DNA of 12,700 nt from Chromatiales bacterium (GTDB lineage Bacteria > Pseudomonadota > Gammaproteobacteria > SZUA-152). The position numbers and the translations under genes were made by a program. The notes under the pieces are model-generated. The model made no database searches and was not told the origin of the DNA. It saw only the letters and a list, made by a program, of their open reading frames with translations. Each line of letters begins with the position of its first letter. Within the stretch, counting starts at the first letter, position 1. Location of the stretch: assembly GCA_026999335.1 (NCBI GenBank), contig JALTPW010000254.1:1-12700 (forward strand). Reading direction: 5' to 3'. Shown piece by piece: positions 6,223-12,700 of the stretch.

Positions 6223-7794
6223 ATGGAAGGAAAAGAAATATTAGAAATATTGGAGGATTCCTGCCTTGCGGAATCTCAGCAGGAGTTTTTAGCCCTATTT
6301 TTCGAGGATCTGAATCAAAAGCTTGGATTATCCGGTTCGATTTTCTTTCGCCTTAATGCGATGAAGGATTGCTTGGTTCCGGTTTATTCTACCCTGCCAT
6401 TTCAGACCGGAAAAACCCTTGCATTCTCCCTGAAAAACACCAGCAATCCTGTGGTTTATTCACTAATTTCAAATAAACCTTACATCGCAAGTAAGCTGAA
6501 TACCTTACGTAATGTTGAACTGGATTTGCAACGACTGATCAAAACGGTTCCTGCGGACAGCACGATGCTGTGTTATCCCTTTAAGTACGGTGCGGACAAG
6601 AGTGAGTACAGTGTTTTTGTCTTTTTCGCACAGGTTTCCGCAGCTGAAAAAATAAATGACCCTGTCTATCGACGTCTGCTTGGCATCATGTCCTGCATTA
6701 TGGGAATCTATGAACTGGCCGAGAGGAAGGATAAGGAGAAAAAAATCATACAATGTGATTTGACAAATCTCTCTAAAAATAATATTCAAAAGTCGGTAAG
6801 AGAACAGATTGCCAAAGAATATATTGGTAAATCGAAACCAATCAGCGTGGTATGGGATCTGCTTGCCCGGGCAGCCGCAGCATCGGAAGTGTCGGTTTTG
6901 CTACGAGGTGAAACGGGAACGGGAAAAGATCTTGCCGCATCATTGATACACCGATATTCAAAGCGTTCGCAAGGCCGTTTTGTTGTTGTCAATTGCGCCG
7001 CAATTCCAGAGCATCTACTTGAATCAGAATTATTTGGCTATTGCAAAGGGGCATTCACAGGTGCCATTCAGAACAAACTGGGCTTAATTAAACAAGCCGA
7101 TGGTGGCACTTTATTTTTAGATGAAATCGGTGATCTGTCAGAGATTCTACAGGCAAAATTACTGCGCGTATTGCAAGAAAAGTGTTTTACTCCGATAGGG
7201 GCGGATAAAGAAGAATACTCTGACTTCAGGTTGATCACGGCCACTCATCGCCCGTTGGAGGAATGGATTGAAAAAGACAAGTTCAGGCGAGACCTTTTTT
7301 ATCGAATCAATCAGTTTAATATAACGATACCTGTTTTGACCGACCGAGCGGAAGACATACCTGTACTGGTTGATTTTTTCACCAATGCCTACATGCAGGA
7401 AAATACCGCACATATTTCCGGATATGAAAATTCAGCAAAAGAATTGTTGCATGATTATCATTATCCCGGGAATATTCGTGAACTTAAGAATATTGTATTT
7501 CAAGCCTGTATGTTTGTTGGTGCGGACAATCTGGTTACGCAGGATAACATCCAGGCCCTTCTGCACAAACTAACTGAGGATCACCCGGCAACAGAGCAGA
7601 CTTACGAGCATGTTATGAAACAAATTTCTGGAAAAAGCCTGCCGGAGGCAACGGAACATTTTGAACGAAAAATAATTCGCATGGCCTTGCAAAATTCTGG
7701 CGGCTCAAGGTCAATAGCAGCAGATACACTGGGCATTCCTAAAAGAACGCTGGCGCACAAGTGTAAAAAATGGCGCATTTGTTGTGATAATTAA
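6223..7794 (+). CDS. vasH: VasH-type sigma-54-dependent transcriptional activator
   Basis: VasH proteins are enhancer-binding activators that use ATP hydrolysis to open sigma-54 RNA polymerase promoters; in Vibrio cholerae VasH chiefly drives hcp/vgrG operons. This 523-residue protein has a GAF-like N-terminal sensory region (about 25-165) and a central AAA+ domain with Walker A GETGTGKD (229-236), the sigma-54 contact loop GAFTGA (276-281), Walker B GGTLFLDEIGD (294-304) and FYRIN (359-363). The usual WPGN motif reads YPGN (414-417). A Fis-type helix-turn-helix spans about 496-519. The ATG at 6223 is preferred, 7 nt after the clpV stop, although it lacks a ribosome site. An in-frame GTG at 6184 would add 13 residues and overlap clpV. 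The intact GAFTGA loop indicates a functional sigma-54 activator. Confidence 0.93.
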   Translation: MEGKEILEILEDSCLAESQQEFLALFFEDLNQKLGLSGSIFFRLNAMKDCLVPVYSTLPFQTGKTLAFSLKNTSNPVVYSLISNKPYIASKLNTLRNVELDLQRLIKTVPADSTMLCYPFKYGADKSEYSVFVFFAQVSAAEKINDPVYRRLLGIMSCIMGIYELAERKDKEKKIIQCDLTNLSKNNIQKSVREQIAKEYIGKSKPISVVWDLLARAAAASEVSVLLRGETGTGKDLAASLIHRYSKRSQGRFVVVNCAAIPEHLLESELFGYCKGAFTGAIQNKLGLIKQADGGTLFLDEIGDLSEILQAKLLRVLQEKCFTPIGADKEEYSDFRLITATHRPLEEWIEKDKFRRDLFYRINQFNITIPVLTDRAEDIPVLVDFFTNAYMQENTAHISGYENSAKELLHDYHYPGNIRELKNIVFQACMFVGADNLVTQDNIQALLHKLTEDHPATEQTYEHVMKQISGKSLPEATEHFERKIIRMALQNSGGSRSIAADTLGIPKRTLAHKCKKWRICCDN

Positions 7795-7806
7795 TCCTGT
7801 CTGATA

Positions 7807-8493
7807 ATGAATAATTATATCAAAAAAACTGTTTTTCTCCTCCTCATGACCTCACTATTTGTGAGCAACTGCCTGCGGGCATCCACAGAGGCTATCACCC
7901 CCTCCAAGTGCACACAGATAAAGTCCTCACTGAATCGACTTGCCTGTTTTGACTCTTTATTCAAAACCCCTGTTCATTTTTCCGAAAAAAGCAAAGTCAG
8001 TGATTTGCGGGCCGATTATCAACCGGAAATACTTAGAATTGTGCAACGTACCGAAGCAGGAAGACCCCCGGAAACTGCTGGCCTGCTAATACAAAGAAGC
8101 ATCGATCATGAAGCCAGTGAGCAAGAACGAATAATTTTGTCTGCCCCGGCAATCGGCGCTATCCCCCCCAGACCGCTGTTAATTATCAGTTGCATCAATA
8201 ACATCACTCGCCTCCAGATTGGTTTTGAAAAATCATTGACCGAACACAGCGTCCCTGTGACTCTAAATTTGGATGCCATGTCTATTGGTGGTGATTATCT
8301 TTGGCGGGTAATAGAAGCGGGAAAAATTGTCGATGCCGGGCGCGGCATCTCCAGCATCAGTATCCTTAAAAAAATCTCAAAGTACCAACGCCTGATGATC
8401 CAATCCGATGCGCATTTATTGAATGGTTTGACCTTTGACATCTCAGGATTAAATCAGGTACTGCCGAAATTTCGCAAAGCTTGTCATTGGTAG
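7807..8493 (+). CDS. vasI: VasI/TagO-family T6SS accessory protein (VCA0118-like), exported
   Basis: This 228-residue protein belongs to the small accessory family that follows vasH in Vibrio-type T6SS loci; its exact role is not well established. It begins with a basic start and hydrophobic stretch (about 6-20), typical of a signal peptide, with LRA-S (23-26) as a plausible cleavage site. Cys22 does not sit in a proper lipobox (VSNC), so a lipoprotein is unlikely. The family pattern CTQIKSSLNRLACFDSLF (35-52) has two cysteines 12 residues apart, suiting a periplasmic disulfide. The C-terminal pattern SCINNITRLQI, a glycine-rich GRGIS stretch and a final ACHW also fit. The ATG lies 12 nt after the vasH stop, without an evident ribosome site. 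The family call is good; the function is inferred from context. Confidence 0.85.
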   Translation: MNNYIKKTVFLLLMTSLFVSNCLRASTEAITPSKCTQIKSSLNRLACFDSLFKTPVHFSEKSKVSDLRADYQPEILRIVQRTEAGRPPETAGLLIQRSIDHEASEQERIILSAPAIGAIPPRPLLIISCINNITRLQIGFEKSLTEHSVPVTLNLDAMSIGGDYLWRVIEAGKIVDAGRGISSISILKKISKYQRLMIQSDAHLLNGLTFDISGLNQVLPKFRKACHW

Positions 8494-8498
8494 AAAAT

Positions 8499-9983
8499 AT
8501 GAAGCAAGAATATTTGGAAGCTGTTACGGCGCCAATCAGTCAGGATATGGATGATTGGTCGGAAGATAATGAACTTTATGCATTTCTTGATGAAGAAATG
8601 GTGAAATTCGGCTCGCTGCGTGCACATGAGCTGGACTGGCATCGCGCAGAACAGGCCGCCATAAGCCTGCTTCGAGAGCACTGCAAGCATATGCGTATAC
8701 TGGCGCATTTGGCGGTCTGTTTACAGCAAAGCAAAGATGGTGAGCGTTATCTTCTCAGCATCAAACTGATCAATGCCTTTTTAGAAAATTATTGGGATTT
8801 GTCACAGCCTTTAGCGGATTCCAGTCAACGATCATTAACCGTCAAGAAAAAGATCCTCACTCAAATTTTGCAACGAACCATACAATTCGCCTCCAAGCTT
8901 GATTTGACGGAAGGCGACCAAGCATTGACTGTCGACCTCTCCAGAGAAGTGGAGAGGTTAGAAAAAAATGTCCATGAAACGGGGGTTGAGTATGAGTATT
9001 TTTGGAGAATTGACAATGATTTCAACAAGGCCTTACCGAAAGAAATATCCATTCCAGCCACAGCAAAATCGGTTCCTCCAAAAGTAAAAAATAATACTGA
9101 TAAAGAGCAAAAAAAGACACCTGAAATACCGCAAAAAACCAGCAGTAACACACCACAAGTCAATATCCCTCAGCTGCATTTTGATACGGAAAATGAACGT
9201 GAGATTAAACAGACTTTATTCAAAGTGGCGACCTTGCTAAATTCAATCGCACCACAAGAGTCGCTTGGTTATAGAGTTCGGCGCTTTGCCCTCTGGTTTA
9301 GTATTGCAACATTACCACTGGAAAAAAAAGATGGCACGACGGAGATGATGCCCGTACTGGCGGATCGTGTCCTGGAATACAGTGAAGCCATTAAGAACAA
9401 CCCAAGTGAAGAGTTATTGCAAAATATTGAGCATAGTGTTGCATCCAGCCCATTCTGGCTAAATGGCAGCTATCTTAGCAGCCGTCTGGCGAAAGTACTG
9501 GGGTATGAAGATATCAGTGAGGCGATACGGGAAGAAACCCTACGCTTTACCAAGCGTCTGCCGGGCCTGTTAACAGCAAAATTTTCCGATAACACAGATT
9601 TTGTGGATGAGATAACCCGCCAGTGGTTACGGTCAGGTGGTGACCATGCTGCAACGTCTCAAGAAGGTGCAGACGCCTGGGGAAAACAGCTTCAATCAGC
9701 GTTACAAGTGGCAAAAAGTGGAGATTATAAAGATGCCATATTGCTACTCGAAAAAGGAGCCCGCGAAGCCGAGCAACCCAGAAATCAGTTTTACTGGCGG
9801 TTAGCGACCGCTGATTTTATGGAGAATACCGGAATGAAGGCCATTGCAAGAGAAGAATATCGCTCACTGCTAGCCAATACAGAAAAATTGTCGGTACATA
9901 CCTGGGAGCCTATGCTGATCGACCTATTGCGGCAAAAATCAGGCGCTTCTGAAATCCCTTCAAAACTGGAAAAAGATTCTTAA
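8499..9983 (+). CDS. tssA: TssA (VasJ type), T6SS baseplate/tail assembly protein
   Basis: TssA proteins recruit and cap the growing tail at the membrane complex and baseplate. This 494-residue protein has an N-terminal ImpA_N-type domain (about 8-115, with AISLLREHCKHMRILAHLAV and an LENYWDL segment), a hydrophilic Lys/Thr/Pro-rich linker (about 186-225), a middle region with LGYRVRRFALW (256-266) and a C-terminal VasJ-type domain. The latter includes SSPFWLNGSYLSSRLAKVLG (316-335), FTKRLPGLL (350-358) and FVDEITRQWL (368-377). The end (about 400-475) looks TPR-like. The ATG at 8499, 5 nt after the vasI stop with a partial GGTAG site, is chosen; an in-frame TTG at 8481 would add 6 residues and overlap vasI. 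The position before tssM matches vasJ-vasK. The TssA subgroup is inferred from the C-terminal domain. Confidence 0.9.
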   Translation: MKQEYLEAVTAPISQDMDDWSEDNELYAFLDEEMVKFGSLRAHELDWHRAEQAAISLLREHCKHMRILAHLAVCLQQSKDGERYLLSIKLINAFLENYWDLSQPLADSSQRSLTVKKKILTQILQRTIQFASKLDLTEGDQALTVDLSREVERLEKNVHETGVEYEYFWRIDNDFNKALPKEISIPATAKSVPPKVKNNTDKEQKKTPEIPQKTSSNTPQVNIPQLHFDTENEREIKQTLFKVATLLNSIAPQESLGYRVRRFALWFSIATLPLEKKDGTTEMMPVLADRVLEYSEAIKNNPSEELLQNIEHSVASSPFWLNGSYLSSRLAKVLGYEDISEAIREETLRFTKRLPGLLTAKFSDNTDFVDEITRQWLRSGGDHAATSQEGADAWGKQLQSALQVAKSGDYKDAILLLEKGAREAEQPRNQFYWRLATADFMENTGMKAIAREEYRSLLANTEKLSVHTWEPMLIDLLRQKSGASEIPSKLEKDS

Positions 9984-9985
9984 TT

Positions 9986-12700
9986 ATGCAGTTTTTTCTA
10001 TTATATCTCGGGAAGTTACGGTTTTATTTACGAGTTTTCAAGCCGGCTGTCAAGCACCTTAAAAATGCGGTTCCCGTCTTGTTGTTTTTAGGATTTGTAT
10101 TGTCCCTGATCGCGGTCTGGTGGCTGGGACCCAAGTGGGAATGGGATGGAAATCAGCCACTTCTGCCCTTGATGCCACGCCTTCTGATTACCGTCATTAT
10201 TTTTTTGATCGCCGCTATCGTTTTTGCATTTTATTCACAGCGACAGTTAAAAAATTCTGAAATGGCCCGGCTCAACGATGAAGAAAAAGATCCGCTTACA
10301 TCCTATATTGAGGCCCAGGAAGGAAGGCTTAGCGACATCCTGATCTTACTTAAGGAAAATCTAGCGGGCAATGACTATATATACAAGTTGCCCTGGTTCC
10401 TGATTGTCGGTGGTGAGACTGCCGGAAAAACCAGTCTGATTAACCGTACGGATCAGAATTTTTCATTTACCACGACAAGTAAAGTGTCCGCAGACAAAGG
10501 GGCAGGTATCCGCAGGCGCCGCGATGCAGTTACCTTACCCTATGATATCGATTGGTGGATGAGCAATGACGCTATCCTGATTGATCCGGATGGCGGATTA
10601 CTCGTTCAGCAAGATAATGATGCCGATAAAGCAATCCTCGCCCGTAGACTTTGGCAGAATTTTATCGGTTGGTTGGTAAAAGTTCGTGTACGCAGACCAC
10701 TGAATGGCATCATATTGGTTGTTGACCTGGCCCGTTTAGTCAGTCAAAAACCCAGTGACCGAAAGGCCTATGCAGGCATACTCCGCGCCAGATTACGTGA
10801 GTTGATGGAAACCCTGGGTACCCGCCTGCCAGTCTACATCGTACTGTCAAAATTTGATCTGATCAATGGCTTTGATGCCTTCTTTCGGGGCATCAAAAAG
10901 TCACAACGCGATGAAATCTTCGGCATTACGTTCAAGTTCGAGCCGTCCGCAGAAAACAACCAGTGGCTGAATGAGCTGGATGAATGGTATAACCAGTTAC
11001 TCAAGATGATGAATGATCAGGCTTTCGACATGTTGGCCTCTACCACGGTACAGGAAGACCGTGAAAATCTGTTTACTTTTGTACGGCAATTGGTTGGCAT
11101 CAAGGAAACACTCCAGGAATTTCTCGCTGACATGCTGGAGAGTGATCGTTACTCCACTCCGGCACAGGTTCGCGGCCTCTATTTTTCATCCGTATTTCAA
11201 CAGGGCATTCCGGTCAATCCGTTCATTGATACATCGTCTCATCATTATAAAGTCTCTCTGCCTGTGTCCTCGGCATTACCCTCGATTCAGTCTGCAACCT
11301 ACTTTGCAAGACATCTTTTTTCACAAATCATTTATCCTGAATCAGGTTTGGCCACGGACAATGACAAGGTCGTGAAGCAAAAACGTGCAACTTTACGACT
11401 GAACGCCGCCGTTGCCGGTTTGTTTACCATCATGGTGCTGGTTGGATTTCAATCCTCTTACAACCGCAATAGCACGGCAGTGGAAAATGCACTGGCCGCA
11501 GCCAATAGATATCAAGATGAAGTGGTCGTTGAGCACATCGATGAAACGGGAAAGAATCTATTACCGCCATTGAATCACATTCGCCAAGCCTCGCAGGCCT
11601 TTCCTGACTACCCCGAGCGGCTGCGCTGGGTAGCGGATATGGGGCTCTACCAAGGCTGGATGATTGGCCCGCAAACGGAAAAAATTTATCAGGAATTTCT
11701 TTCCCGGTATTTTTTGCCGGCCATTGCATATGGTGTGGTGGAGAAAATGAATACCACGACCTACGCCAGTGATGAAAAACTCATGGGTCTGCGAGTTTAT
11801 CGCATGATTGAGGACAAGGATAATCGGCGTAATAAAATGGTGATTGACTGGATGGAAAAACTCTGGAAGTCCCGCTTCGCCGAAAATATTGATGTACAAC
11901 AACAGTTAATGTCCCACCTGACTTATGCCATGGATCATGTGGATACCGATCTGCCTGAATTTAGGCGCTGGGTACGGGATACACAAACCGAACTGCTAAC
12001 GATCCCACTGCCTGATCGGGTTTATGGAACAATAAAGCAAAATGCGACCGCTGAATTTTCGTCTCCGCTAGATATCCGCACAGCAATTGGCCCTGCATTT
12101 GATGTGATATATAAACACGAAAAAGAAAGATATATCGTCCATGAACAACCATTTAAACCAACAGCTTATGGCTCTGACTCTGCGCTAGCGGCTAGCCTGA
12201 ACGACAACGATGCCTATCTCATTGAGCCAATACTGACAAAGCAGGGTTTTAAGCAATATTTTATTGCGCAAAATGAAAATATCGCGGACATTGCCATGAT
12301 TGATACTTGGGTTCTAGGCATGCGCGAAGCACTGGACTACAGCAAAAAGGACAAGCAGGAACTCAGACAAAACATTCGTGAACGGTATATCGCAGACTAT
12401 ATTGACACCTGGAATCGGGCCTTAAGAAAGCTGGAAGTCGTTGACTTTGAAAACATCGCCCACGCCGTCAAGGTATTGGACACCCTGACTGGCGCCACAA
12501 CACCCTTGCAACGCCTGCTAAAATCGATCAAGAAAAACTCAACTATTTATGCATTGGCGCCTGAAAAAAACGATGAAGTCAACCAAGTCCTGCTGACAGA
12601 TCCGAACCGAATGGCGGCAAAGGAAATTCAGAAATCATTCGTCCGACTGAATGAATTACTCGAAGCAGATGCTGATAAGCCTCCCTATATCGAAGAGGTG
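9986..12700 (+). CDS. tssM: TssM (VasK/IcmF family), T6SS membrane-complex protein, 3' truncated by window
   Basis: TssM, with TssL and TssJ, forms the trans-envelope complex that anchors the T6SS. The frame is open from ATG 9986, 2 nt after the tssA stop, to the window end. These 905 residues compare with about 1,100-1,200 for full-length relatives, so only the C-terminal periplasmic part is missing. Two membrane segments (about 28-48 and 64-83) precede a cytoplasmic NTPase-like domain. That domain has an intact Walker A, GGETAGKTS (142-150), a switch-like DPDGG (200-204) where relatives usually have a DTAGR-type motif, and SKFD (288-291) in place of NKxD. A third membrane segment lies at about 474-490, followed by the start of the periplasmic region. 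There are no internal stops or frameshifts. There is no clear ribosome site, so coupling to tssA is likely. The family call is firm. Confidence 0.95.
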   Translation, partial: MQFFLLYLGKLRFYLRVFKPAVKHLKNAVPVLLFLGFVLSLIAVWWLGPKWEWDGNQPLLPLMPRLLITVIIFLIAAIVFAFYSQRQLKNSEMARLNDEEKDPLTSYIEAQEGRLSDILILLKENLAGNDYIYKLPWFLIVGGETAGKTSLINRTDQNFSFTTTSKVSADKGAGIRRRRDAVTLPYDIDWWMSNDAILIDPDGGLLVQQDNDADKAILARRLWQNFIGWLVKVRVRRPLNGIILVVDLARLVSQKPSDRKAYAGILRARLRELMETLGTRLPVYIVLSKFDLINGFDAFFRGIKKSQRDEIFGITFKFEPSAENNQWLNELDEWYNQLLKMMNDQAFDMLASTTVQEDRENLFTFVRQLVGIKETLQEFLADMLESDRYSTPAQVRGLYFSSVFQQGIPVNPFIDTSSHHYKVSLPVSSALPSIQSATYFARHLFSQIIYPESGLATDNDKVVKQKRATLRLNAAVAGLFTIMVLVGFQSSYNRNSTAVENALAAANRYQDEVVVEHIDETGKNLLPPLNHIRQASQAFPDYPERLRWVADMGLYQGWMIGPQTEKIYQEFLSRYFLPAIAYGVVEKMNTTTYASDEKLMGLRVYRMIEDKDNRRNKMVIDWMEKLWKSRFAENIDVQQQLMSHLTYAMDHVDTDLPEFRRWVRDTQTELLTIPLPDRVYGTIKQNATAEFSSPLDIRTAIGPAFDVIYKHEKERYIVHEQPFKPTAYGSDSALAASLNDNDAYLIEPILTKQGFKQYFIAQNENIADIAMIDTWVLGMREALDYSKKDKQELRQNIRERYIADYIDTWNRALRKLEVVDFENIAHAVKVLDTLTGATTPLQRLLKSIKKNSTIYALAPEKNDEVNQVLLTDPNRMAAKEIQKSFVRLNELLEADADKPPYIEEV

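Noticed and set aside
7807..7900. VasI as a lipoprotein through Cys22
   Set aside because: The preceding residues VSN do not form a lipobox; an ordinary signal peptide cut after LRA fits better.
1..12700. tRNA, rRNA, CRISPR array, insertion sequence or toxin-antitoxin genes
   Set aside because: No cloverleaf, regularly spaced repeat array, transposase or paired small toxin genes were seen. Every long frame that is not a shadow belongs to a T6SS family.

Overview
This window is part of a type VI secretion system (T6SS) core locus, most probably from a gammaproteobacterium. The plus-strand gene order clpV(tssH) - vasH (sigma-54 activator) - vasI - tssA(vasJ) - tssM(vasK) matches the second half of the Vibrio cholerae VAS cluster. 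This points to the lineage, but the species cannot be named from the sequence. Base composition looks moderate in the genes and clearly AT-rich between them.

The layout is divergent. From about 2815 leftwards, the minus strand carries tssB (sheath small subunit), tssC (sheath large subunit) and tssE (gp25-like baseplate protein). They are followed by a 225-bp left edge with short reading frames and an A9 tract but no tssF or tssG. From 3591 rightwards, the plus strand carries five tightly packed genes with gaps of 7, 12, 5 and 2 nt: clpV, vasH, vasI, tssA and a tssM that runs off the right edge after 905 codons. Only clpV has a clear Shine-Dalgarno site, so the downstream genes are probably translationally coupled.

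The gene products cover one contractile cycle. TssB and TssC polymerise into the sheath, TssE belongs to the baseplate, TssA organises baseplate and tail assembly, TssM is the inner-membrane/periplasmic channel component, and ClpV disassembles the contracted sheath. VasH is a sigma-54 enhancer-binding protein, and VasI is a small exported accessory protein. Missing from the window are hcp, vgrG, PAAR, effectors, tssF, tssG, tssJ, tssK and tssL; some may lie just outside.

The 775-bp region between the two arms has no convincing gene. It holds candidate sigma-70 promoters, an 8-mer present three times, a 10-bp direct repeat with 42-bp periodicity, and a strong Shine-Dalgarno site before a 10-codon frame. 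I found no good sigma-54 promoter there. All visible genes are recognisable T6SS families, so I do not see a wholly new system. The most unusual signals are a perfect 14-bp inverted repeat inside tssE, the repeated motifs in the divergent region, and the left-edge A9 tract.
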